The notes below the pieces were generated by a model, which made no database searches, had not been told where the DNA came from, and was given only the letters and a program-made list of their open reading frames with translations. Position numbers and translations under genes: made by a program. Of a stretch of 64,000 bases of DNA, positions 49,801 through 56,883 are shown in pieces. This DNA comes from Siphonodentalium dalli (taxonomy: Eukaryota; Mollusca; Scaphopoda; Gadilida; Siphonodentaliidae): NCBI GenBank assembly GCA_032622095.1, contig CP136061.1, positions 20,896,991 to 20,960,990 of the forward strand. The letters are read 5' to 3'. Each line of letters starts with the position of its first letter. Positions within the stretch are counted from its first letter, which is position 1.

Positions 49801-52800
49801 AATCAGAAAAAGTATGTATTAACAATATATTAAATTGTCGTATCATCACTTTACCTCTTTCTATCATGCTAAATAATATATCAGTTTGAACACAGATTAA
49901 TCACATACATGTCAGCTGATTAATCACATGCAGGGGTCCATATGAATACCCAGGCTTCTTGTGTAAAAATTTAGTATGTCACCATCTGCGATTTTACTCT
50001 TTGCATGTCTAAATCCTTCGGCACCTCCAACAGTCAGAATTTGTCATCCAATTTATCCTAAATTTCACATGGATCTTTGGGGTAACCTCCAGATGGGAGC
50101 TAATTTCACATGGATCTTTGGGGTGACCTCCAGATGGGAGCTATTGAATTTGAATGATTTTCGTCAAAAAAACATCATTTGACATGCCCTAGAGTCATCA
50201 GTTTTCATCCCAAACTTCACATGAGTCTCCATGGTGACGTCCAGATGGGAGCTATCACATGAGTCTCCATGGTGACGTCCAGATGGGAGATATCAAACTT
50301 CACATGAGTCTCCATGGTGACGTCCAGATGGGAGCTATACTTCACATGAGTCTCCATGGTGACGTCCAGATGGGAGCTATCAATTTTTTTCAAATTTTGT
50401 TAAAAAAAACTTGGCCGTCAGCAGCCATCTTTCGTTATTCTTAAACCTCCCATTAACTGCAATGCATAACAATTATCCACTCTGCAAGTTGAGCTGCAGT
50501 GTTATTTGACAGTTTAGTTTGTTTCTAAATGACTTATGTTCTACTTATTCAAATGAAATTTAAACATCCACAATCCGATTAGCACCCCTAAATTACAATT
50601 TCTTTGGCTTCGGGTGGGGGGGGGGGGGGGTAAAAAATATTTGATTCGAGTCGAGGAACCCACCCATCAAAGTTATCAAACATTGATTTTTTAAATTGTT
50701 TATGTTTCACCACCTGGAATATTTTGCGGCCTGGCAAATAGTTGACGAGCCGACCGGCATACTCTCGATACCGAATTGCGTTGAACAAAATGTTGATATA
50801 GAACATGTTTTTGGAAAATTTTATACTAGAGTTGACAGTGGTTGACATTATTTTTAGGAAATTAATCGATTCTGATAACTTTTGAAGAGATGTCATTGTT
50901 GTTGGAATCTGATGATATGGGGACAATCAAATCGGATTGTGTACCTTTAAAAAAAAATCAAAATGTTTTCCTTTCTTTCAGTTCCCGTTACAAGCGAGAT
51001 CCTGAAGAGTGAACCGATAGCCTTGAGTGCTGTTGTTAGCAGTGAGCAGATAATAACACGAGGTGACGGGAACTACATTCAAGAGTCATGCATTAAGATG
51101 GATCCACTGCCTGCTAGAATCATGAATGGTGTCCATGGCAACGTATCACCAGATCTAAAGACTTCTGATGATGACACTTTCATTGAATCCATCATCGAGA
51201 ATTTGCAAAAGGACGGAAGTGACGAGAATTCCAGTGGGAGTGATAAAGACAGCATGCTAGAGAATATCAAGGACCAGATCATGGAAAGTGTTGACAGTGA
51301 TAACGTGGACAATGATGAACAAGAACTTAACACTAAAAATGACCGACAAATTGATGGAAATATCAACAATAATGCACAAGATGTGGAGGTTCAAAAATCA
51401 GCGAATGAGGTCGTTAATATTGGATCAAATAACTCTGAGAATCAACAGTCATCAGGTTCTGAGGAGCAGAAGATTGATACGGCGGCAGAGATAACGGTTT
51501 ATGGAGAATTAGATGACAAAAACAAAAAACATTCACAATCAGCTGATGCTGAGAAGACAAGTCAGGATGGAAGGCATACTAATCAAAAGAAGAAAGAGAG
51601 CATGACGAAAAGTTATAGTAAGAATCGGAAGCCGAGAAATCCTTCACGATCTGTGGCTTACTGGATGGAACAACTCCAGAGTGATAAGGCAGCTGAAGAT
51701 AAAGTTAAAGAAGATGAGGCGAAAGCGTCCAACAAAGATGAGATACCCGAGATATCGAGAGAGAGAGATGAGATGCCCGAGATATCTCCCGAGAAAGACG
51801 AGATGCCCAAGACATCGCCCGATAAAGATGAGATGCCCAAGATATCACCTGATAAAGATGAGATGCCCGAGAGAGATGAGATACCCAAGATATCTCCTGA
51901 GAAAGATGAGATGTCCAAGATATTGCCCGATAAAGATGAGATGCCCAAGATATCGCCCGAGAGAGATGAGGTATCTCCCAAGGAAGATGAGAAGCCTGAG
52001 ATTTCGCCCGATAAAGATGAGATATCTCCCAAGGAAGACGAGATGCCTGAGATATCGCCAGAGAAAGATAATTCATTGAGTAGTAAGATGGTTACACATG
52101 AAGAAGAGCTCTCTGATAAGGCTGATATGTCTCATCTTCCGCCAGACAACGCTCCATCAATTAATTATAATGAAAAGAAAGAAGAGAGCACTAAAGAAGA
52201 AAAAAAAGTTGGCAAAGACGTATGTCAGGATTTTATTAAGAACGAACTATCAGTGAGGGAAAAAGTAGTTTCTGCAAAGAAGAAATGTGCCATCAACACT
52301 GAAGGATTTGATATTGATTCCATTGTTACAAACATCATTACCGATGCTCTTTCGAATGCTGTTGCAATAGCAGTGAAGGAGGGAATCGTCGAATTAGCAA
52401 TGAGAGATGGGATAGCGGAGGCATCAGGCGTTATTGCTGGAAGCATCAATAACAACATGACCAATGAGAAGAGTGAAGTGAAAACAGTATCCGAGCACAA
52501 AAATGAACATAAAATTACACTGAATCCTGATGCTCCGGAATTTAAACCCTCAATCAGCTTCGCTCCTCCAGGTCAGAGTGTCAGGCTGGAGAAAGCAGGT
52601 ACAGCTTGTCGTAATATGAATTCTAATGCTGGTGGAAGTAAAAATAAGAAGGCTTCGTCTAAACAGAAAGTGAAATCTGATGAAAAGGATGATTCTGATC
52701 GCCACGCCATTGTGTATGATGACTTAGATATGTTCGGGAATACATCTGGTTGTTTAGATGTTGAATCGGATATGGCATATCAAGGTAAAAATGGCTCTCG

Positions 52801-54847
52801 AAAAAGACGGAATCGTAATACTGACAAGAAACAGCAGTCAAAAGAATCTCCTAAAGTGTCCCCTGAGAAAAAATGTGATGTGGAAAAGGAAGTTAGCAGT
52901 GAAGAAAATCGGAAAGATTCTAAAGTTGTAGCGGTATTAGTGAAGGAAAATGCATCGTCTGAGGAAAACGTCAGTGGTCGCAGAATTCTGAAACCCCAGT
53001 CTAGACTGAACAAAACACAAGATCAACGAGGCTTTACTCCACAAGATCAACAAGGCTTTACTGTAGATCAACGAGGCTTTACTGTTGTGAGATACGAGTA
53101 CAATAAAGGAAACGAATCTTCTGTCAACGATATCACAAATCAAGCACCAGAGACAAAATCCACGAATCCTGAATACCGAGACAAAATCTGTGAATTATTC
53201 CAGACGATTCCTGAGAAAGTTAACTTTTTGGATGCATCAGAAGCTCTCGGTGTTAATAAGTTGGTTGATTCTAAATCGTACAGTGATTTGATGGACGATT
53301 TGGATAATTCTACTGGGAGCTCGGAGAACCAATCATTTGTGAATGTTATTGATTATAAGTCCCCATCTTCTTCGGAATGTACGAAAAATAAATCAAATGT
53401 GAAGGCCTTCTTAGAAAGAGTTGAAAATATTTGGATGAAATATGAGTCTTCGGAAACTGAACGAACAGCTGATAAGAAATCTGCTGCTACAGAAGTTTCA
53501 GATAAACTCATTGGACAGGGGGAAAGTCAAAAACTTTCTGAGAAAAAATTGGAGATCAGTTCTGATGGCAATACAACAAAAAGTCCTTCAAAACAAGAAT
53601 CTACCTCCGAATTCACAGGTCCACCGCGATATCGATCTCCTGATAAGAGCTCAAAGGTCATGAATAAACTTGCTGATGCATCACAAATTACCCGCGGTAA
53701 TGCGGAATTAATTGTTTCTGATATGGTGGGAAACAAAAGAAAACATGTGGATGACAAATATACATCTGACACTGACTCAGGTGATATTCAGCCAGCTATA
53801 AGAACTGAAGTATTAAATAAAAGTGTCGTCCATGCTCCTGTCTCGGGTAAACCAGTTGAAGCTGGACCTCATAAAGACTCATCTCAGAATTATTCTACGA
53901 TGCTGAATTCAGATGGTTTGTTAGATCAATCTGATCCGGTACCAAGTCACATACCTACATCTCCTGTGTGCACTGGAACATTAACATGTGATGCGAGTAC
54001 CAGCACAGATATCAGCCTGCTCCTGTCTTATATAGAAAGTTTGAAAATGAGTGATTCGCTATCGGCCAACATTCCTAAGATTCTGTCACATGATAGAGTT
54101 GAGGAAGTTCCTGAACTTGAAATTCCGGAATATAGAGTTCCTGAAATTAAGCTTGATATTCCAGAATATAAAGTGCCTAACCTTGAAAACTTTACGAAGC
54201 CTTTGACGATTGACATCATTGAAGATGATGGGTGTGATGAGAGTTTGTGTAGTATCACACCAGGAAGTGTCGACTTGGCCGAGTTCCACTATAACAGTGA
54301 TAGAATGAACGAGTTGGACAAAGTCACCGAAGAACGCAATACAGAAAATTCCAAAGCTGAAGATGTGAAAGGTGAGAGTAAGGAAAAGAATAGAAGATCA
54401 AGAAAAAAGAGAAAAGAAAGGAAGAAATGGAAGTTTAATGAACAAGAGCAGATGCCTTATTATGATGGTTATGACCATCCGCCTATATACCGATCATTCC
54501 ATACCAGCCACGATTTCTCCAGAAGAGATAGAGAGGATCATTTTTGTCCGAATATGTGGTGTCATCACCAGCCAAGTGCTTGTGATAGGTACTCTGCAGC
54601 ATCACATGGTCACATGACCAGTTCTCGAGGCTATGGAAGTATGGAAGAATGTTTGAACAACTACAACAAGATGTGGGAAGGTTGGAGAAAGAATTATGAG
54701 GAGTATTATAATTATTACTATGGCAACGAGAACTGTGATGCTGAGGAGGAGAAACAGTCTCAAAAATCCAATCAGAATCTCCGTGTGCAGACTGATTACA
54801 TCAAGATGATGAATATGGGAAAAGGGAAGCATTCCTCAAAGATGTGA
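21226..54847 (+). CDS. DDX20: DDX20 / Gemin3, DEAD-box helicase of the SMN complex (10 exons)
   Basis: Coding join: 21226-21412, 28634-28728, 30873-31041, 35934-36045, 37610-37752, 39344-39482, 42989-43130, 46008-46113, 46590-46688, 50982-54847. These total 5058 bases: 1685 residues plus TGA, all phases agreeing. Seen: Q motif (about 43-58), AKSGTGKT (68-75), PTRE (100-103), GG (129-130), TPGR (149-152), DEAD (173-176), SAT (204-206), STDLTSRGID (326-335), HRIGRAGR (356-363). Known: Gemin3 joins SMN and Gemin4 in assembling Sm cores on spliceosomal snRNAs. The start is the first ATG (21226); an earlier ATG at 21201 is stopped at once. Human Gemin3 is about 824 residues, so the tail here is far longer. 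Similarity in the core to DDX20, and to no other DEAD-box family, is close (for example [17 protein letters not shown]). Confidence 0.95.
21618..25053. mobile_element. Composite TIR element in intron 1
   Basis: Inverted ends of about 41 bases begin AAGTCCCAAAAATAAGG and finish CCTTATTTTTGGGACTT, with TA outside each. Nested inside (about 21659-23873) is a second inverted pair starting TACAGTCATTCAGGCAGTAA and ending ACCTGAACGACTGTA; subterminal GGCAGTAAGGGGTC motifs repeat there. A 21-base C run lies at 23091-23111. A further pair (GGTTCTCGTATTTCCGTGG near 24086, complement near 24775) suggests a third unit at about 24080-24800. No transposase frame is seen. Confidence 0.6.
25055..25362 (+). 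other. Intron 1 segment with an unassigned open frame
   Basis: An open frame of about 100 codons occupies the single-copy-looking stretch between two transposons. Its sequence (for example [20 protein letters not shown]) is not clearly random, but no splice signals in phase with DDX20 and no known domain were found. It is most likely a remnant of a mobile-element gene or chance. Confidence 0.25.
25828..25859 (+). repeat. Homopolymer run of 32 G
   Basis: An unbroken run of 32 G on the plus strand. It may be a replication or assembly weak spot, and its length may be inexact. Confidence 0.9.
26954..27726. mobile_element. TTAA-flanked element (CCCTTTGAACCC family)
   Basis: Edges are TTAA-CCCTTTGAACCC and GGGTTCAAAGGG-TTAA. 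The left tip carries two GAGACCGGAATAC repeats. No transposase is visible. This is another TIR family bounded by TTAA, nested in the larger intron 1 element. Confidence 0.7.
28634..28728 (+). CDS. DDX20: DDX20 exon 2 (motif I)
   Basis: Residues 63-94, beginning [13 protein letters not shown], the Walker A motif that binds ATP phosphates. Acceptor TTCCAG|ATTTG, donor CAG|GTAACC. Confidence 0.95.
28836..29167. repeat. Dispersed repeat (GTCCGTCC / GATAACTTTAG family)
   Basis: Two tandem stretches share TTTGGTATGT and TTTCCAGACCAAA. Relatives are at 30121-30260, 31119-31975, 38703-39215 and 47625-47965, and some begin GGCGGGGGATATAG followed by GTCCATCC. The family is continuous across the hAT insertion at 29176-30112. 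Confidence 0.6.
29176..30112. mobile_element. hAT-type non-autonomous element, 8-bp duplication
   Basis: The tips are CTAGTGTTGAAACGATTAGT and ATTAATCGTTTCAACCCT, with GACTAGTCG words inside both ends. ACTTATGG stands directly outside each edge (29168-29175 and 30113-30120), the 8-bp target duplication expected of hAT transposases. No transposase coding sequence is visible. Confidence 0.85.
30873..31041 (+). CDS. DDX20: DDX20 exon 3 (motifs Ia, GG, Ib start)
   Basis: Residues 95-150 and the first base of codon 151. It includes [12 protein letters not shown] and the start of TPGR. Acceptor TTTTTAG|GTACTT, donor CCAG|GTATTA. Confidence 0.95.
31119..31975. repeat. Dispersed repeat in intron 3 (GGCGGGGGATATAG family)
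   Basis: It begins GGCGGGGGATATAG followed by GTCCATC words and contains several degenerate blocks of about 180 bases with AACTTTGAAGCTTATC- and CACCAAACTTCATATTG-like words. The related copy at 38703 starts GCGGGGGATATAG and GTCCGTCC. Confidence 0.55.
33105..33200 (-). repeat. tRNA-derived SINE head, minus strand
   Basis: On the minus strand TAGCCGTGTGGT (A box) is followed, at tRNA-like distance, by GGTTCGAATCCCACC (perfect B box). The middle is longer than in a plain tRNA, as in tRNAs with a long variable arm. A plus-strand relative is at 33915-34003. Confidence 0.65.
33915..34003 (+). repeat. tRNA-derived SINE head, plus strand
   Basis: It shares GTGTGGTATTTACGTCGGAC, TTTGAGTCGCAAGGCG and GGTTCGAATCCCACCC with the inverted unit at 33105-33200. 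The A box is weaker here (GGTCGTGTGG). The pair is inverted about 800 bases apart within the Tigger-like element. Confidence 0.6.
35934..36045 (+). CDS. DDX20: DDX20 exon 4 (DEAD motif)
   Basis: Residues 151-187 and two bases of codon 188, with [23 protein letters not shown] and SFQEQIN. DEAD (173-176) coordinates Mg and hydrolyses ATP. Acceptor TTTTTTTAG|GGAGAA, donor TTAA|GTAAAC. Confidence 0.95.
36242..36868. mobile_element. Harbinger-like MITE in intron 4, TTA duplication
   Basis: The ends are GGCCAAAAAAAAAAGTG and CTGTTTTTTTTTGGCC, followed inward by GGTTCTCGGGC and its near complement. TTA lies outside both edges (36239-36241, 36869-36871). It is akin to 7652-9724 in tip sequence. Confidence 0.7.
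36997..37333. mobile_element. Fold-back MITE (GAATGAGGTCCCC family), intron 4
   Basis: The outer arms are CCTGAAAATAGTGTGTCTGT and the complement ending AGACACTATTTGCAGG. The inner arms GAATGAGGTTCCC and GGGGACCCCATT flank a small loop at 37207-37305. The same plan occurs at 48917-49355 and 63480-63890. No duplication is clear. Confidence 0.65.
37610..37752 (+). CDS. DDX20: DDX20 exon 5 (motif III)
   Basis: Completes codon 188 and runs to the first base of codon 236, with [23 protein letters not shown] (204-206) couples ATP hydrolysis to unwinding. Acceptor TTCACAG|CTGGG, donor CTAG|GTATGC. Confidence 0.95.
38703..39215. repeat. Dispersed repeat (GCGGGGGATATAG family), intron 5
   Basis: It starts AAATTTGCGGGGGATATAG, then GTCCGTCC words, and holds two near copies of TATCTAGAACGAGTTCGC (about 38770 and 38931) and two of AATGCACTTCCCCAACTGCA. 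It ends ACGGCGGGGGATACCG, so the GGCGGGGGATA word is found at both ends. Confidence 0.6.
39344..39482 (+). CDS. DDX20: DDX20 exon 6 (motif IV)
   Basis: Residues 236-281 and two bases of codon 282, including [12 protein letters not shown] at the start of the second RecA fold. Acceptor TTGCAG|GTATCA, donor CGAT|GTGAGT. A TTAA MITE begins 11 bases into the following intron. Confidence 0.94.
39494..39885 (-). mobile_element. TTAA-flanked MITE (CCCTTTACCCAACA family), intron 6
   Basis: It is an inverted copy of the element at 2901, with TTAA at both edges and hairpins at 39524-39592 and 39674-39742. Its right part carries the CCATATTTGTA and CCGAAGATATTTTAGG words of the family. It starts 11 bases after the exon 6 donor, so the two hairpins lie just downstream of the splice site in the pre-mRNA. 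Confidence 0.85.
41605..42592. mobile_element. Palindromic element around GTACCACAAAA, intron 6
   Basis: A near-perfect palindrome at about 41605-41755 (arms about 68 bases, from AAGAAATAAATACACGGTGT to its complement). It is followed by TGTAATACGAC and, near 42581, the inverted GTCGTATTACA. A GTGGTACAATT pair lies at 42468-42510. The edges are uncertain; two elements may be involved. Confidence 0.5.
42989..43130 (+). CDS. DDX20: DDX20 exon 7 (motif V start)
   Basis: Completes codon 282 and ends after residue 329, with [15 protein letters not shown] and CRVLISTDL. Acceptor TTTACAG|GGCTCA, donor TTG|GTATGT. Confidence 0.95.
43829..43980. repeat. Fold-back repeat, intron 7 (relative at 60140-60300)
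   Basis: The arms GGCTTGTTGCCATTCATCGG and the complement ending CAATGAATGGCAACAAGCC meet at AAGCTCTCGCCGAGAGCTT. The outer words CAGTAATGCTCTAA and CTCCTTAACCACAGCAG recur at 60140, where both outer arms survive. Confidence 0.7.
44077..44460. repeat. Dispersed repeat, uninterrupted copy, intron 7
   Basis: It matches 3495-3620 and then 4020-4205 or 4985-5170 in the same order, but has no MITE at the junction near 44200. It thus serves as an empty-site relative of the MITE insertions at 3621 and 4585. Confidence 0.7.
44563..45806 (+). mobile_element. Tigger/pogo-like element remnant, intron 7
   Basis: It contains a transposase N-terminus (45140-45268). The proposed ends are weakly inverted: GATCCCACTTATTAACATAA near 44569 against the complement of CTATGTGATAAAACGGGAT near 45778, with TA nearby on both sides. 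The edges are approximate. Confidence 0.5.
45140..45268 (+). pseudogene. Tigger/pogo transposase N-terminal HTH fragment
   Basis: ATG to TGA gives 42 residues, starting [20 protein letters not shown] and going on with a helix-turn-helix like that of CENP-B and Tigger transposases ([16 protein letters not shown]). The frame stops within the recognition helix and no DDE catalytic domain follows, so it is a deletion remnant. It is the only recognisable transposase coding sequence found in the window. Confidence 0.75.
46008..46113 (+). CDS. DDX20: DDX20 exon 8 (motifs V and VI)
   Basis: Residues 330-364 and one base of codon 365. It has TSRGID and [10 protein letters not shown], whose arginines complete the ATPase site. 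Acceptor TTTACAG|ACATCG, donor TTTG|GTGAGT. Confidence 0.95.
46590..46688 (+). CDS. DDX20: DDX20 exon 9 (end of helicase core)
   Basis: Residues 365-397 and one base of codon 398, with [13 protein letters not shown] and NTRIKELP, the last part of the second RecA fold. Acceptor TTTACAG|GGTCAT, donor CCTG|GTGAGT. A 214-bp palindrome begins 27 bases into the next intron. Confidence 0.94.
46716..46929. mobile_element. TTAA-flanked perfect fold-back (CTTTCAGTGCCAAG family), intron 9
   Basis: Nearly the whole unit is one palindrome with arms of about 100 bases and no loop. The centre is GGAAAGAGCTCTAGAGCTC continuing symmetrically. The arms begin CTTTCAGTGCCAAGTCCGA; one mismatch was noticed, in that outer block. 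TTAA at each edge. A partly deleted copy is at 62574-62754, and the same tip occurs at 61278-61738. Confidence 0.85.
46935..47110. repeat. Fold-back repeat (relative at 56884-57065)
   Basis: The left arm GGGAATACATACATTACAG and CATGAGTGCCTGGAAAGAAA pair with complements ending TAGGTATTC. TTTTTATTATATGC follows on the right, as it does at 57049. The two copies share plan and outer words but differ in the inner arms. Confidence 0.6.
47625..47965. repeat. Dispersed repeat (GATAACTTTAGATTGAATC), intron 9
   Basis: Two tandem blocks share GATAACTTTAGATTGAATC and AGTTTGGTAT-like words. They are relatives of 28836-29167. Confidence 0.5.
48917..49355. mobile_element. Fold-back MITE (GAATGAGGTTCCC family), intron 9
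   Basis: It has the same plan as 36997-37333. Two hairpins (48944-49035 and 49241-49328) pair GAATGAGGTTCCCAGAGGG with its complement, and outer arms lie near CCTTGAAATAGTTTGTCTG and ACTAAATCCAAG. Confidence 0.6.
50065..50385 (+). repeat. Short tandem repeats, about 38 bp units
   Basis: CACATGAGTCTCCATGGTGA followed by CGTCCAGATGGGAGCTAT is repeated four times (50218-50380). A related form with GATCTTTGGGGTGACCTCC is repeated twice just before (50065-50145). Confidence 0.8.
50560..50950. mobile_element. TTAA-type fold-back relative just upstream of exon 10
   Basis: It shares GATTCGAGTCGAGGAACCC, TTAATCGATTCTGATAACT, GTTGGAATCTGAT and ATATGGGGAC with the right arm of 17213-18135, and ends GTACCTTTAA. 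Only about one arm is present. The element ends 31 bases before the exon 10 acceptor, so the branch-point region abuts or lies inside transposon sequence. Confidence 0.7.
50982..54847 (+). CDS. DDX20: DDX20 exon 10, long C-terminal tail
   Basis: Residues 398-1685, starting [14 protein letters not shown]. The exon is open for 3.9 kb to TGA at 54845. Most of it is Asp/Glu/Lys/Ser-rich and likely disordered. Landmarks: a repeat array rich in S-P-x-K/R (about 650-760), a hydrophobic helix-prone island (841-886), a PAM2-like motif (909-921, [13 protein letters not shown]), three D-Q-x-G-F-T units (about 1078-1099), paired IPEYxVP units (1445-1463), a basic cluster [14 protein letters not shown] (1535-1548) and a Tyr/Trp-rich end (about 1615-1647). 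The acceptor is CTTTCTTTCAG|TTCCCG; an ATG at 50963 lies in the intron and is not the start. The vertebrate tail is about a third as long and also ends in an aromatic-rich stretch. Confidence 0.94.
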
Positions 54848-54942
54848 TCTGTGCTTGTTTCATGTTGAGCATCAGATGATGTTTTTGATTTTTTTCGTTT
54901 TATGTTGAAGGCCTTTCAAACACTGAATTATCTTGGCCAGCC
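54848..54942 (+). other. DDX20: Start of DDX20 3' UTR
   Basis: AT-rich sequence directly after the stop. No AATAAA is close by; one occurs at about 55937-55942, roughly 1.1 kb downstream and beyond two TTAA elements. The true poly(A) site cannot be placed. Confidence 0.4.
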
Positions 54943-55205
54943 ATTTTACCCTTTTATCACTGTAGCTTCCTGAAATTATGCGAAAACCATGTGCCAATGT
55001 ATTCTCTTATATATGCAAGTCGCCCATAGGGAGTCTCGAACATGTAAGAGAATACATTGGCCTAACAATATTTATATTAAGCCAGTTCAGTCTCTGATAT
55101 ATGCGAAGTTCCCAATGGGAAACTCGCATATATACCGGTAAGAGAATGCCCTGGCACAGGATCTTTAATGCTGCACCAGTGCTGCTCCCGTCATGAAAGG
55201 GTTAA
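54943..55205. mobile_element. Degenerate TTAA-type hairpin MITE
   Basis: It holds two decayed hairpins (about 55010-55060 and 55080-55155) with the arms CAATGTATTCTCTTATATATGC and relatives, and ends CATGAAAGGGTTAA. The same family as 1281-1467 by the shared GATCTTTAATGCTGCACC end. Confidence 0.65.
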
Positions 55206-55323
55206 AGTGAATCATAATCTTCACGCCTTAAAATTAGTCATACCACTCATGATAAAATTATAAGGTATTTGTCTCAAGTCAATACGAAACATTGAAAGCA
55301 GTTCATAAATTTCTTTAACTTCA

Positions 55324-55591
55324 TTAACCCTTTGAGTGCCAGGCCCTTTGAGTGCCAGGTTGTTTTTTGTATCAACCCATATACCCTGTGCCAATGCATT
55401 CTCTTATATATGCGAGTCGACCATAGGTCGCCTCGCATATATAAGAGAATGCATTGGCCTAACTTTATTATTTATTTATTTATTTTTTTTAAATTTTTTT
55501 ACAATTTTAATAATTCATTCTTATATTCTTAACAGACTTATTTTGTATGTTTAGGGCCGATGAGATCGGCCCCTGGCACTCAAAGGGTTAA
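55324..55591. mobile_element. TTAA-flanked MITE (CCCTTTGAGTGCCAGG family)
   Basis: Edges are TTAA-CCCTTTGAGTGCCAGG and CCTGGCACTCAAAGGG-TTAA. It carries one 69-bp hairpin (55390-55458), almost identical to those in the CCCTTTACCCAACA family although the outer ends differ. Confidence 0.85.
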
Positions 55592-55711
55592 GTCATTATT
55601 GGGGATATTTTGTCCATATGTAAGTATTTCATCTATCTGTCCACCTATTTTCATCCCTGGAACATGAAAAAGTCAAGAGATTACTAGGCTTACTTTGAGG
55701 CCTGATTATGA

Positions 55712-56722
55712 TTAGTCCAAGATTCCTTTGACGTAAACCAGCTAGTGAAATCGGTTTAATAATACTGGTTCACTTTTATGTTAAATTACACACCGAATAT
55801 GCCATGTAATTAGGGAGGAACTCACTTTTGATCCGTGTTTGTTTACGTTTACTTTGCAAACATTGTGATAAATATATTTTCTGCATTAAGTTACTACTTT
55901 CAGTTGACAACTCTGGTGGAGTTATGTTTTCTATGGAATAAACCTGGTTGCTTTCACATTTGTGACATTTCATTACAGTCATTGATTTATGCTTAAAGGG
56001 ATACTGTACTCAAAATGTTGTTGTTGGTTTCTATAGTCTCCGAGTCGGAGAATAAGGTAACAATTTTTCCATTAATTGAATGTCTGTTGAGTACGAAGTA
56101 GTGTTACGGATGGCAAATTTACCGGAATGCAAAAATACAAATTGTAGTTGTTGAGTAATTTTTGTACAGTTTTCAACCAAATGAATCAAATAAAAGTTAT
56201 ATTATATGCATACTAGTCCCATATAATCATTTCAGTTATTGTATCGTCGCTAGTCAGTGAGTGGCTTGAGTGTTCTCCCTGTATCATCATAATATTTTAA
56301 GCGATCGTGTGTGCGATCAGTTTAACAATCCAGTATCCCTCAATTACTTTATTTGATTACGGAAATTCGTAATTTAATTGACGCCATTTTATGGCTCCAG
56401 TCATAAATTCAATTTATATCAAATTATTAACTTTTAAATTATTAAATTTTAAGATAGCCTATTAACCTGAGCTTTTACAGAATACATCTTCGACTCAAAT
56501 TACTAATGTTTCTATATATTATCGATATTAGATCGTTGTTGTCACCGGAAATTTAATGAAAATGGCGAACAGTACCCCTTTAAAGTCCACTATAGAAAGG
56601 GACAGGGAGAATGCTTGGAGATAAACCAGTGTTATCGCTACCGATTTCACTAGCTGGTTTACGTCATAACCAGTGTTATCCTTATTCACTAGCTCACTTC
56701 GAATGAAGCTTGGACTAGTTTA
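55712..56722. repeat. TIR-like unit enclosing a TTAA element
   Basis: GACGTAAACCAGCTAGTGAA near 55730 and the complement TTCACTAGCTGGTTTACGTC near 56648 face each other, with TTAGTCCAAG and CTTGGACTAG further out. It encloses 55993-56583. The edges are uncertain. Confidence 0.45.
55993..56583. mobile_element. TTAA-flanked element (AAAGGGGTACTGTACCC family), second copy
   Basis: The edges are TTAAAGGGATACTGTAC and AACAGTACCCCTTTAA. The inner part matches 12363-13006 in reverse, including TTATGGCTCCAGTCATAAA. It is bounded by TTAA. Confidence 0.75.
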
Positions 56723-56883
56723 TGATATGTTTTAGATTTTGATAAATTATTGGTGGTGGTCAAAGACAGATTTTACAATAAAAAACCTAGAATTCATGCA
56801 CAAAAGTCAGACCTGTCAAATTTGTTTTTACCTTTACAATTCTCATGAAAGAATTCTTCGATCCATGATGTCAGATTTATGAT

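Noticed and set aside
50963-50981. Start codon at 50963 for an independent 1294-residue gene
   Set aside because: The first six codons lie in the intron 9 polypyrimidine tract; the acceptor CAG at 50979-50981 and the phase match with exon 9 show that this is DDX20 exon 10.
51079-54832. Antisense and shifted frames of 60-130 residues across exon 10
   Set aside because: They are shadows of the strongly biased Glu/Asp/Lys codons of the true frame.
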